DNA of 29,231 nt from Thermoproteota archaeon (GTDB taxonomy: Archaea; Thermoproteota; Thermoprotei; Thermoproteales; Thermocladiaceae). Below the pieces are notes generated by a model. The model did not search any database, was not told the DNA's origin, and was given only the letters and a program-made list of their open reading frames with translations. Position numbers and translations under genes: made by a program. Location: positions 1 to 29,231 of the forward strand of contig JAADDN010000039.1 of the NCBI GenBank assembly GCA_013153895.1, written 5' to 3'. Positions 7,692-16,017 of this stretch are shown piece after piece; positions within the stretch are counted from its first letter, which is position 1, and each line of letters opens with the position of its first letter.

Positions 7692-8615
7692 AACAGCTTT
7701 AGCAGTATGTAACCTATTCTCAGCCTGATCCCATACTACGCTTCTCGATGACTCTAATACTTCCTCAGTAACTTCTTGACCTCTCTTAGCAGGTAAGCAG
7801 TGCATGAATATTGCATTATCTCCAGCAATCTTCATCACTTCCATACTTACCTGATACTTACTGAGTTCTCTAATACGTTCTTCAGCCTCACTTTCAAATC
7901 CCATACTAACCCACACGTCAGTATATACTACATCAACATTCTTTACACCATACTCTAAGTCCTCCGTCATGATTATGTTACCACCACTCTTCTTAAGATC
8001 CTCTTGAACATCTCTGAGAAGCTTCTCATCAGGCCAGTATCTACGTGGTCCAACTATCCTGACTTCCCATCCAAGTTTAGATCCTATCACTATGAGACTA
8101 CGTGCAACATTACAATTACCATCTCCTACAAATGCGAGCTTTATATCACTTAACTTACCTTTGATCTCCCATATTGTTAATGCATCAGCAAGTGCTTGTA
8201 AGGGATGATATTTATCACTTAATGCGTTTATTATAGGAATAGTACCGTACTTAGCCATCTCTTCAAGAGACTCATGTCTAAATACTCTAGCAGCTACAGC
8301 ATCAACATATCTAGATAATACTCTTATAGTATCTTTAACAGGTTCTCCCCTACCTAGCTGAAGTTCACTTGGATTACTGTAGATCACGTTCATTCCAAGC
8401 TCTAGTGCTGCAACTTCTAGACTAACTCTCGTACGTGTGCTAGGTTTCTCAAATATGAGCATTAGAGTCCTACCCTTAAGAATATCTAAACATCTAACAC
8501 CAGAGTAGTATAACATTTTCATCTCTCTCGAGACCTCTAACATTCTAATTATCTCTTCACGAGAATAATCTAATAATGTTAGTAGATGCCTCCTCTTGAA
8601 ACCTCTCAGACTCAT
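7671..8615 (-). CDS. argF: Ornithine carbamoyltransferase
   Basis: Joins carbamoyl phosphate and ornithine to citrulline in arginine synthesis. The 314-residue protein has the carbamoyl-phosphate site STRT (59-62) with VSLEVAALELG, DKYHPLQALAD (HPLQ 137-140), the ornithine-specific loop DVWVSMG (SMG 235-237) and HCLPAKRG with C271. SMG together with HCLP separates it from aspartate carbamoyltransferase. It lies 23 bases after the TIM-barrel gene on the same strand and may be the last gene of the PhoU-phosphoesterase-TIM chain, although that grouping has no obvious link to arginine. No other arginine genes are near. The 3' end overlaps VKOR tail to tail. Confidence 0.96.
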   Translation of the reverse strand: MSLRGFKRRHLLTLLDYSREEIIRMLEVSREMKMLYYSGVRCLDILKGRTLMLIFEKPSTRTRVSLEVAALELGMNVIYSNPSELQLGRGEPVKDTIRVLSRYVDAVAARVFRHESLEEMAKYGTIPIINALSDKYHPLQALADALTIWEIKGKLSDIKLAFVGDGNCNVARSLIVIGSKLGWEVRIVGPRRYWPDEKLLRDVQEDLKKSGGNIIMTEDLEYGVKNVDVVYTDVWVSMGFESEAEERIRELSKYQVSMEVMKIAGDNAIFMHCLPAKRGQEVTEEVLESSRSVVWDQAENRLHTAKAVLALLLS

Positions 8616-8638
8616 GTTAAGATGAGTGATAGGAGAGA

Positions 8639-9415
8639 TTAAAGATTCATCATCTCCTTTAACACAGATTCAACAAGCCTCTTAGTTCTACTATCAATAA
8701 CTTGAGAACCAACTGAGCTTAATATTGACTCAGCAAGCTGAAGATCTCTCATATATGAATCATAGTAAGCTGACCTATATTTCAACACTAGATCCTTCTC
8801 ATAGCTGACACATCTCAGTACTTTAAACACCTTCACATAATTTATCTTACCCTCTGGATGAAATATTGGAAGACCCCTCATTTCTGATGTCTTATTATCA
8901 AGATATATCACCTCAATATAACCTCCAAGACCTAGAACCTGACGTACAAAATCTCTTATAGATCTCTTACTTGAGACATCAATACATATCCTAAGTTTAT
9001 GTGGTGCAAGCTCATTAGCTATCTCAGAAGCCTCCTCAATAGTGAGATTCTTCTTTACCCTCCACACTACTTTAACACCATATAGTGAAGCTTCATCAAC
9101 TATGTCCAACATTTTCTCAGTATCTTCAACATAGTCTAATATTACCTTCTCAACATCTAGATAGTCTAGTAAACTTAGTAGTCTCTCTACTATTCCTCTT
9201 TCTGATACCTTTGAAGCACGTATATACTCTACTCTATCTTTAAGAACATCTTCAAGTTCTACAGCTATTAGTGGAATAAATTTCTCAAAGTCTTCTGAGG
9301 TCACCATCTTTGAGATATCTAACTCTACTCTACTAGGTGTTAATGTTCTAAGATGTTTCTCAATCTGCTCAAGATCTTTTAATCTTCTCAACGATAATGA
9401 TATTAGGAGTCTCAT
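8639..9415 (-). CDS. Xylose-isomerase-like TIM-barrel protein, function unknown
   Basis: The 258-residue protein alternates strands and helices like a TIM barrel. Near residues 169-205 the pattern IEVIYLDNK, then LPIFHPEGKINYVKVFKVL, recalls the closing segment of the xylose isomerase/AP endonuclease IV family (usually a metal-binding His/Asp strand, then a GxGxIDW-like turn). The usual Glu, His and Asp metal ligands are not evident at the strand ends, so it may bind no metal or have diverged. Its ATG overlaps the stop of the phosphoesterase gene (ATGA), so the two are translationally coupled. I do not recognise a specific function. Confidence 0.55.
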   Translation of the reverse strand: MRLLISLSLRRLKDLEQIEKHLRTLTPSRVELDISKMVTSEDFEKFIPLIAVELEDVLKDRVEYIRASKVSERGIVERLLSLLDYLDVEKVILDYVEDTEKMLDIVDEASLYGVKVVWRVKKNLTIEEASEIANELAPHKLRICIDVSSKRSIRDFVRQVLGLGGYIEVIYLDNKTSEMRGLPIFHPEGKINYVKVFKVLRCVSYEKDLVLKYRSAYYDSYMRDLQLAESILSSVGSQVIDSRTKRLVESVLKEMMNL

Positions 9416-9999
9416 ACCTCTATCCAGGAACCTCCTCTATAGACGAACCTATGAACCTTCTCGCTAATTGAACCACCTTTAAGCTCTATTAACTTCACTT
9501 CTAGACCATTCTCGTATAGTATGACTATCATCATTGATGGTATACCACTACCTCCTCCACCTCCCCATGCACCTGTTAGTGATCCAGGATTAAGGTGTAG
9601 AACGTTCTCAAAAACTCTAATTAATGGTGAGTGAGTGTGACCACTAATTAACACATTTACTCCGAGCCTCTTTGCAATCTCTGTAAGCTGTACTATGTTC
9701 CCCCTAGGACGAACCTGGTGACCATGTATTACTCCAAACCTTATTGGAGCTATCGGGTGCATGAAGGTCTCATGCTCAGGTAGTGATAGGTAGTCCATGT
9801 TTCCTTCTACAACATATACAGCTCTTCCTAATGTTCTGAACCATCTATACACGTCCTCATCTGTGAAGTCTCCTGCATATACTGCAATATCGAAAGGTTT
9901 CTCGCTCTCTATGATCTCTAGAAGCTTTGGAGGAACCTCGTCAGCTCTATCATGTATGTGTGCATCTGATGCTACAAGTATCTTAACTCCCTTGCTCAT
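9412..9999 (-). CDS. Calcineurin-like metallophosphoesterase (YfcE/MJ0936 family)
   Basis: The 195-residue protein shows the full two-metal set: SDAH (D12, H14), GDFTDED (D44), GNMD (66-69), a His in VIHGHQ (92-94) and SGHTHSP (120-123), ending in LNPGSLTGAWGG. This compact layout is the YfcE/MJ0936/Vps29-like group, which hydrolyses phosphodiesters in vitro and whose natural substrate is mostly unknown. A glycine-rich stretch follows the last metal motif. It is one base downstream of the PhoU-like gene and overlaps the TIM-barrel gene by 4 bases, so the three form an operon. Enzymatic class is confident; substrate is not. Confidence 0.9.
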   Translation of the reverse strand: MSKGVKILVASDAHIHDRADEVPPKLLEIIESEKPFDIAVYAGDFTDEDVYRWFRTLGRAVYVVEGNMDYLSLPEHETFMHPIAPIRFGVIHGHQVRPRGNIVQLTEIAKRLGVNVLISGHTHSPLIRVFENVLHLNPGSLTGAWGGGGGSGIPSMMIVILYENGLEVKLIELKGGSISEKVHRFVYRGGSWIEV

Positions 10000-10000
10000 C

Positions 10001-11104
10001 TTACTCTACCTTGTGCGAGTAGGTATCTATAGTTATCTCAGCAATATCGTAGCTGTATGCTAGGAATCTTCTTATGCTCTCTATGAGGAGTATCACGTAT
10101 GTTAGTAGCTCGTTAGCCTTAACCATGCATAGAGGACAAGCATGCTTCATCAAGTTATCTACAAGCTTAATGCTGACTTTACGTAGCTCTAACCTCTTCT
10201 CAAGTATCTCATGTGCTCTATCAACATCCTTCTCTACGAAGGACTGTGTAGCTTCTCTAAGTACGTAACAGGCTGAGTGACCTAGCTCTGTAAGTTTCTG
10301 AAATACGTCACTACTCAAGCTCATGGAGACGTTTATTGAGAGTATCGCTTTTGATAGATCTATGACACGTGTAGCATGATCACCACATCTCTCTATCGAT
10401 TTTGCTACTATTAGAGCAGCTATGAGCTCTCTTGGATCTTCTATCTCAAGCTTGGTTAAGAGCTTCTGATTAAGTACTCCCTGGTTAACTAGCCTATACA
10501 CTAAGAGGTATAGTCTATCTATCTCCTCGTCCTTCACGCTTGAGTCAGGGATCTGCTCTATGACAGCTTCCTCTCTATCCGCCATTAGTAGTCTGAGTCC
10601 TTCTCTCAACATGTTTATGGCCATGTTACTCATTCTCTTCAGTATTCTACGTATTGGAAGCTCCTCTAGGTTCGTTAAGAATCTAACTATCATCATGTTG
10701 TATCTCTCATCAACGATCTCAGCTCCAGGAAGCTTCTCACGTATGAAGCTCTTCACTACCTGTTTTATTCCTGGATTATCGTCCTGAAACTTCACTATCA
10801 CTGAGGTTGTTCCAGATAAGTAGAGGCCCATGAGTCTACGTAGTGATCTTGCTAACTGTGATGTTGATACGACTACCTCTCGCATAGATGATTCTGATAC
10901 TCCCTCCTCATTTTGTGAGTATGGTTGTATAACTATGCCATCTCTACTCCTCTTCAATATGACTACATCACCAGGCTTGAGTCCGAGAAGCTGTACCCAC
11001 TTCTTAGGGATAGTAACAGCTACTGAAGATCTTCCGAGAAGCTGTAATTTACGAAACTCTACATCCTCAATAATATCTTCAGATACACGCTCTTCACGAG
11101 ACAT
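10001..11104 (-). CDS. PhoU-domain regulator with N-terminal AbrB (SpoVT-type) DNA-binding domain
   Basis: The 367-residue protein has a swapped-hairpin AbrB domain at about residues 15-60 (RSSVAVTIPKKWVQLLGLKPGDVVIL). After a linker come helical PhoU repeats over about 180-360, including KSIERCGDHATRVIDLSKAI (the metal-binding ERxGDxA signature) and later ILEKRLELRKVSIKLVDNL. AbrB-PhoU fusions are common in archaea and are thought to link phosphate status to transcription or transport, but no phosphate transporter gene is near. A TTTATAAG box at 11137-11144 lies about 36 bases before the ATG, allowing a leader of a few bases. It heads the operon with the phosphoesterase and TIM-barrel genes. 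Confidence 0.88.
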   Translation of the reverse strand: MSREERVSEDIIEDVEFRKLQLLGRSSVAVTIPKKWVQLLGLKPGDVVILKRSRDGIVIQPYSQNEEGVSESSMREVVVSTSQLARSLRRLMGLYLSGTTSVIVKFQDDNPGIKQVVKSFIREKLPGAEIVDERYNMMIVRFLTNLEELPIRRILKRMSNMAINMLREGLRLLMADREEAVIEQIPDSSVKDEEIDRLYLLVYRLVNQGVLNQKLLTKLEIEDPRELIAALIVAKSIERCGDHATRVIDLSKAILSINVSMSLSSDVFQKLTELGHSACYVLREATQSFVEKDVDRAHEILEKRLELRKVSIKLVDNLMKHACPLCMVKANELLTYVILLIESIRRFLAYSYDIAEITIDTYSHKVE

Positions 11105-11177
11105 CTCTCACTTCTAGAGTATGTATAGCCTGCTAGTTTATAAGTATATAGCATTAAGATAACTAGTGTTAGAGAGG

Positions 11178-11471
11178 TTACTTTAAGTCACACCTACAAG
11201 GAATAGAACCACATTTCGGACATCTTCCTGGGTACTTTTTTAGAGCAGCGCTCTCCATATCTATACCTAGGAGATTACATAAGCTTGCTAACCATGCTAG
11301 AACATCTGCAACCTCCTCCTCTATGTTCTCTCTATCGTTCTTCATTATTGCTCTAGCTAGCTCACCAACCTCCTGTACTAGCCACATGAACGTACGTTCA
11401 ATTCCTCTTCTAGAGTCTCTCTCGTAGTATAGTGCTCTCATGAGCTCTTGAAACTCTCTTATCGTGACCAT
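11178..11471 (-). CDS. MazG-like nucleotide pyrophosphohydrolase with C-terminal zinc knuckle
   Basis: The 97-residue protein has the all-alpha NTP-PPase core: WLVQEVGELARAI (E34, E37) and IEEEVADVLAWLA (E53, D56), the ExxE and ExxD pairs that bind Mg and the nucleotide phosphates. After the last helix comes a short Cys cluster, CPKCGSIPCRC (C84, C87, C92, C94), probably one zinc. Such proteins hydrolyse non-canonical or surplus NTPs to NMP and pyrophosphate. It is divergent from gatE across a 57-base gap. Family is secure; substrate unknown. Confidence 0.88.
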   Translation of the reverse strand: MVTIREFQELMRALYYERDSRRGIERTFMWLVQEVGELARAIMKNDRENIEEEVADVLAWLASLCNLLGIDMESAALKKYPGRCPKCGSIPCRCDLK

Positions 11472-11528
11472 ATGGTAATAGAGACCGCAACTGCTTTAAA
11501 CTACTTGCCCATACAATAGCTTGAGTAG
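11472..11528. promoter_or_regulatory. Bidirectional promoter between MazG-like gene and gatE
   Basis: One palindromic TTTAAA (11495-11500, within GCTTTAAACTAC) is the only TATA-like element in the 57-base gap. Its centre is about 31 bases before the gatE ATG and 26 before the MazG ATG, so it can serve both leaderless transcripts. Confidence 0.5.
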
Positions 11529-13400
11529 ATGAAGATTGACTATCGTTCACTAGGTCTCAAGGTAGGTCTAGAGATACATGTACAGTTAGAGTCACCTAGA
11601 AAACTATTCTGCGAGTGTCCACCAGTAATAAGGAATGATGAACCACACTTCAGAATAGTTAGAAGACTTCGACCAACATTAAGCGAGCTTGGTGAGGTAG
11701 ATCCAGCAGCATTATGGGAGTTCAGGAAGAGGAAGACCTACATATATGAGGGATATAGAGATACTACCTGCCTAGTAGAGCTTGATGAAGAGCCACCACA
11801 TGATCCTGATCCATTTTCTCTAGAGACGGCACTTCTCGTAGCTAAGATGTTTAACGCAAAGATATTTGACGAGCTGTATGTTATGAGGAAGATAGTCATA
11901 GATGGATCAAACGTGTCAGGTTTTCAGAGAACAATGCTCATAGCTCATGATGGATTAGCAACATTTTTCAACTATAAGGTCCCAATATGGACGATAGCTC
12001 TCGAGGAAGATGCTGCAAGGAAGATACAGGAGACAGAGAGCTACATAGTGTATAGGCTAGATAGGCTAGGTATACCACTGATAGAGATATCTACAGGACC
12101 ATTAACATATAGTCCAAATGAGATAGCTGAGATAGCTGCATGTATAGGATACAGCATAAAACTTACAGGAAGAGCAAAAAGAGGAGCAGGAACAGTAAGA
12201 CAAGACCTCAACGTATCGATAGAGAAGGGAGCTAAGACAGAGATCAAAGGTATACCTGACCTCTCACTCATACCTAAAGTGATAGAGTATGAAGTTCTCA
12301 GACAGCTCAACCTACTTAAGATAGCTGAAGAGCTCAGGAACAGAGGAGTGAGAGAGGAGGATATAACTGAGGATTATGTAGAGATTACAGACATCTTCCA
12401 GAACACTAAGTCGAAGATGATCAAGAAGATAATAGATGAGGGTGGTAAGATAATTGCTCTCAAGGTTCCTGAAGGATTTAGAGGACTATTCAAGATCGAG
12501 GTTCAGCCTGGAAGAAGATTTGGTACAGAGCTTGCAGATTATGTGAGAGCTTGGACAAGTCTGAAAGGTATATTACATAGTGATGAGCTTCCTGGATACG
12601 GTATAACTAGCGATGAGGTGTCTAAGATATATGAGAGAACTGGAGGTAGACCATTCATAATTGTTGCTGGAAGTAATGAACAGGAGCTTCTTGATGCTAT
12701 AGATGTCCTAGTTAAGAGACTGAGACAGGCATTACATGGTGTTCCTGAGGAGACTCGTGCTGCAAATCCTGATGGAACGACAAGATTCATGAGACCTAGA
12801 CCTGGAAGTGCAAGAATGTATCCTGAGACTGATCTTAGACCAGTTAACTCTAGGAGATTGATAATCATAATTGAGAAGATGACTCCTGAGACGATAGATA
12901 GGAGAGTTGAAAGATATGTATCTATGGGCGTGAGCAGAGAGCTGGCAATACAAGCAGTAAAGTCACCTCAAGCAGAGCTGATAGATAGGTTAATAGAGAA
13001 GTATGGAGGTAAGGTTCCGCCAAGCATAATAATATCAACAATATTGATGACCTTGAAGAACCTTCAGAAGGAGGGTGTAGATATATCTAAGATATCTGAA
13101 GAAGATATTGAAGAATGTATAAGACTTCTCGCAGAGAAGATCATAGTTAAGGAAGCAATACCAGAAATACTTAAGCAAGTAGCAGAAAAGAACATGAGAC
13201 CTGAAGAGATTGTTAAAAAGCTTGGAATTAGAAGACTAAGTTATGAGGAAGTTCTTGAACATGTTAAGAAGATTATTGAACAAGTAAAAACTAGAGATTT
13301 AAATAAACTTTTAGGTGCCTGTATGAGAGAGCTTAGAGGAAAAGCAGATGTTGAAGATGTTAGGAGAGCTATAGAGGTAATATTATCAGGAAGCGGCTAG
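11529..13400 (+). CDS. gatE: Glutamyl-tRNA(Gln) amidotransferase subunit E
   Basis: Archaeal GatDE converts Glu-tRNA(Gln) to Gln-tRNA(Gln). GatE is the kinase/tRNA-binding subunit. The 623-residue protein begins GLKVGLEIHVQLESPRKLFC, the GatB/GatE hallmark, and has GAGTVRQDLNVSI in the cradle domain. It carries the AspRS-like insert that distinguishes GatE from GatB (about 325-430: FGTELADYVRAW, then GGRPFIIVAGS), MYPETDLRP, and a C-terminal helical plus YqeY-like tail. GatD, the ammonia-producing subunit, is not in the window. The last 15 bases overlap the convergent peptidase gene. Length and motifs are normal. Confidence 0.96.
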   Translation: MKIDYRSLGLKVGLEIHVQLESPRKLFCECPPVIRNDEPHFRIVRRLRPTLSELGEVDPAALWEFRKRKTYIYEGYRDTTCLVELDEEPPHDPDPFSLETALLVAKMFNAKIFDELYVMRKIVIDGSNVSGFQRTMLIAHDGLATFFNYKVPIWTIALEEDAARKIQETESYIVYRLDRLGIPLIEISTGPLTYSPNEIAEIAACIGYSIKLTGRAKRGAGTVRQDLNVSIEKGAKTEIKGIPDLSLIPKVIEYEVLRQLNLLKIAEELRNRGVREEDITEDYVEITDIFQNTKSKMIKKIIDEGGKIIALKVPEGFRGLFKIEVQPGRRFGTELADYVRAWTSLKGILHSDELPGYGITSDEVSKIYERTGGRPFIIVAGSNEQELLDAIDVLVKRLRQALHGVPEETRAANPDGTTRFMRPRPGSARMYPETDLRPVNSRRLIIIIEKMTPETIDRRVERYVSMGVSRELAIQAVKSPQAELIDRLIEKYGGKVPPSIIISTILMTLKNLQKEGVDISKISEEDIEECIRLLAEKIIVKEAIPEILKQVAEKNMRPEEIVKKLGIRRLSYEEVLEHVKKIIEQVKTRDLNKLLGACMRELRGKADVEDVRRAIEVILSGSG

Positions 13401-15479
13401 CAAAGTGCTTAATTCTGTTATATATCTAACAAGTAGTACTACGTCACCTATATCTAGCCTACCATTACCATTTAGATCACAGTTCACTGGAGGTTTAATA
13501 TGACTCATCACGTATCTTAATGCGAGTACTACGTCTCCAATATCTATCCTACCATTATGATTGAAATCGCAGAATAGGTAGCTCGATACTACGATTCTGC
13601 GAGTTATTGCTTTCTTTAATGTTTCCATAGTCTTATTTGAGTACAATACCGCACTTATTGATAACTCTTCAACTCCCCTAGAGTAGGAGTGTACTCTCAA
13701 TATTAGTAGTGGTGTCTTCATATATGGTACACCATTGAACCTCAAGCTCACGATGATGCTACTTGCATTAATCATGCTCCACTTAACGTTCTTCTTGATG
13801 ATGCTTGGAATCTCTACACTCACAATCCTGACTAGTGAAGGTTCTCTTAACATTATCTTGATTGTTCCATTAGTTAGCGATGTACAGTTCTCAAGGTATA
13901 GTATCACTATCTGATCTTTTCCAACTACGAATGATGGTGGTGTTAAGAGCATTAGTTTACAGTCTTCTAATGATCTTACTAGTCTTATTGTTACAGGTAT
14001 CACATGCTGCTGAATCTCGTATTGTAGAGGTATCTTCTCTATACGTGGTATTATGAGAAGTATTGTACCATTTTCTACAGTTATGAGAGAATTATTACCT
14101 TCTATGAGTGTTATTCTTCCACTTCTTGCCTGATAGAGGTATGTACGTACGGTGTTAGTACTTATGAAGAGTCTGTAATGTCCTTTCTCGGCAATATTTA
14201 TCTTCACGTATAGTGGCGCTCTATACCATACGTATACTGTCAGCTTCGTGTTGTTCATGTATATTGGTCTAATCTTCAATTGAGGTTTAGGTGGGAATCC
14301 TCTGAGATAGTCCATATATGCTTCATAGAGTAGGTTTATGATTCCTAATGATGCTGATGGACTTGAGGAGCCGTATATTGTTCTCATAATGTCTGGAGTT
14401 ATACCTTCCTTATTAAATATGTACCACATGAGTGGAGCATAGATGTAGTATGATAGGTAGCTTAGTGATTCACAGTAGTCTTCGCATGACCACCATGTTC
14501 CTTGTCTGATCATGCATCTTCTCATACATCTCTCATAGAGCACGTACCATGCCCATGCTGGATCATACCTATACCATCTATAGTGGAACCAGACTCTCGC
14601 CCATCCTGCTAATGATGGAAAGAGAGTTCTTCCCCACACGAAGTATGGTGCTGCTACTGCTCCACCCTCAATAGTCCACCAGTTCTCCTTCCAGTACTGT
14701 AGGAAGGTTGAGTTTCTCATGTAGTAGGTCTGTGCTGAGTGAAATAGCTCGTGAGCTACGACATCTTTCAAGAACTCGTATGTTGGTGATGGCATGCTCA
14801 TGTTGACGGCAACTACCCACACGCATCCAAGGCTTGTTCCATTCTTCAGGATATAGAATTGAGGTACTGTTACTCCAAGCACTCCACTACCTAGAACATT
14901 CAGGTTATACGTCATTATTATGAATGGTGGACCAAGGCATGGATATGCTATCCTTATTCCATGACTAAGATACCAGTTCAATACATGCTTAACATATTCT
15001 ACAAAGGTAGTGAACGTGTAGTTCTTAGGCTCATTAACAGCAGCTATCAGAAATGGACCGTAAGTCACAACATCTCTCTTTATATCTCTCACACATACTA
15101 TCTTAGATAGCATAGTGAAGGTATTTCCAACGTTTCCAATAGCAATATAGTATGAAGGTCTCGGCACCTCAACATTTATGAAGAAGAGAGACGTCTTGTT
15201 TGGGTATAGTATCACCCTCTTCTCAAATGTCTTACATTGTGACGTAAAGAAGTCACATACATATACTTTAAGAGTAGTATTCAACGGTTTTGAAGAGTTT
15301 GTTACATATTTCACTACTATACCCATCTTAAATGTTCCAGGTTGAACTACATACGTCCTTTTTACAGGTGCTATGAATATTTTTGCATATGCATGTGCTA
15401 TAAGTGTTGTACAACATGTGACTACTAGTAGTAGAATGAGAAGCACGTTCCTGATTACATACATGTTTTTCAGAGACAT
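13386..15479 (-). CDS. Secreted zinc metallopeptidase with C-terminal dockerin-like domain
   Basis: From the ATG at 15479 the product has 697 residues. It opens with a signal or anchor helix (VLLILLLVVTCCTTLIAHAYA). The zinc motif VVAHELFHSAQ has H243, E244 and H247, and TIEGGAVAAP offers E271 as a gluzincin-type third ligand. Middle parts look like beta-sandwich domains. The last 60 residues hold two EF-hand-like loops, DFNHNGRIDIGDVVLALRY and DLNGNGRLDIGDVVLLVRY, each preceded by Cys: a type I dockerin pattern. An in-frame ATG at 15503 is less likely because the TATA box centred at 15510 would lie on top of it. The gene is convergent with gatE (15-base overlap) and divergent from a small membrane-anchored protein. 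Substrate and cohesin partner are unknown. Confidence 0.8.
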   Translation of the reverse strand: MSLKNMYVIRNVLLILLLVVTCCTTLIAHAYAKIFIAPVKRTYVVQPGTFKMGIVVKYVTNSSKPLNTTLKVYVCDFFTSQCKTFEKRVILYPNKTSLFFINVEVPRPSYYIAIGNVGNTFTMLSKIVCVRDIKRDVVTYGPFLIAAVNEPKNYTFTTFVEYVKHVLNWYLSHGIRIAYPCLGPPFIIMTYNLNVLGSGVLGVTVPQFYILKNGTSLGCVWVVAVNMSMPSPTYEFLKDVVAHELFHSAQTYYMRNSTFLQYWKENWWTIEGGAVAAPYFVWGRTLFPSLAGWARVWFHYRWYRYDPAWAWYVLYERCMRRCMIRQGTWWSCEDYCESLSYLSYYIYAPLMWYIFNKEGITPDIMRTIYGSSSPSASLGIINLLYEAYMDYLRGFPPKPQLKIRPIYMNNTKLTVYVWYRAPLYVKINIAEKGHYRLFISTNTVRTYLYQARSGRITLIEGNNSLITVENGTILLIIPRIEKIPLQYEIQQHVIPVTIRLVRSLEDCKLMLLTPPSFVVGKDQIVILYLENCTSLTNGTIKIMLREPSLVRIVSVEIPSIIKKNVKWSMINASSIIVSLRFNGVPYMKTPLLILRVHSYSRGVEELSISAVLYSNKTMETLKKAITRRIVVSSYLFCDFNHNGRIDIGDVVLALRYVMSHIKPPVNCDLNGNGRLDIGDVVLLVRYITELSTLLAAS

Positions 15480-15538
15480 CTGAGATCCTCTATATGAGGA
15501 CACTATTTTTAAAAGCTATACATCACGTTAGATATGGT
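15480..15538. promoter_or_regulatory. Bidirectional promoter between peptidase and Cys-rich secreted protein
   Basis: A single TTTTTAAAA (15506-15514) lies near the middle of the 59-base gap, about 31 bases before the peptidase ATG at 15479 and 28 before the plus-strand ATG at 15539. This spacing helped choose both starts over the longer in-frame alternatives at 15503 and 15494. Confidence 0.5.
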
Positions 15539-15952
15539 ATGTCTAAGCTTCCTATACTAATAGCAGTAGCTATAATCGTAGCTATAGTAGCAACATCATG
15601 CGTAATACTGCTCGGAAACAGTCATGCTAGAGAAAGCATAAATGTTAATGCTTTAGCAGAGAAGTGCATAGTCTTGAGAAGCATAAACAAGTCTATGATA
15701 GCTGTAGTAGCAGTACATGAATGCTCATACTGTAACATCGTTAAGAAGAGAGTTCATGTTTACGAGATAATGCTCATGGAGAACAACAGGATAGTATGTA
15801 AGAGAGATGTAGATATACCACTCACGTCTGGCAGCGCTCTAATATATCCACCATGTATGCCAAAGGCTCCTGGAGTATATAAGCTATGTATCAAGCTTAG
15901 TACTGGAGAAGTAATGTGTGAGAATAATGCTCTTCTCGTGATAATGAGCTAA
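15539..15952 (+). CDS. Small membrane-anchored Cys-rich extracytoplasmic protein
   Basis: The 137-residue protein has an N-terminal hydrophobic helix (LPILIAVAIIVAIVATSCVILL) and a short beta-rich outer domain. Outside the membrane it carries seven Cys (43, 62, 65, 87, 106, 117, 127), including a CSYC pair, which suggests disulfides. The segment APGVYKLCIKLSTGE, then ENNALLVI resembles CARDB/immunoglobulin-like modules of archaeal surface proteins. I chose ATG 15539 because a TATA box lies 28 bases upstream; ATG 15494 in the same frame would add 15 residues across the promoter. It shares a promoter region with the secreted peptidase, so the two may act together at the cell surface. Function not recognised. 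Confidence 0.65.
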   Translation: MSKLPILIAVAIIVAIVATSCVILLGNSHARESINVNALAEKCIVLRSINKSMIAVVAVHECSYCNIVKKRVHVYEIMLMENNRIVCKRDVDIPLTSGSALIYPPCMPKAPGVYKLCIKLSTGEVMCENNALLVIMS

Positions 15953-15983
15953 ATATCCGAACGATTATTACTGTGTGAAAATA

Positions 15984-16002
15984 TCTTTAAATACTGATCT
16001 CT
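15984..16002 (+). promoter_or_regulatory. Probable TATA box for nop5
   Basis: ATATCTTTAAATACT precedes the nop5 ATG at 16018 with its core centred about 24 bases upstream, as expected for a leaderless mRNA. No Shine-Dalgarno motif is visible between it and the start. Confidence 0.45.
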
Positions 16003-16017
16003 AGGAAGTTCAGTGTA

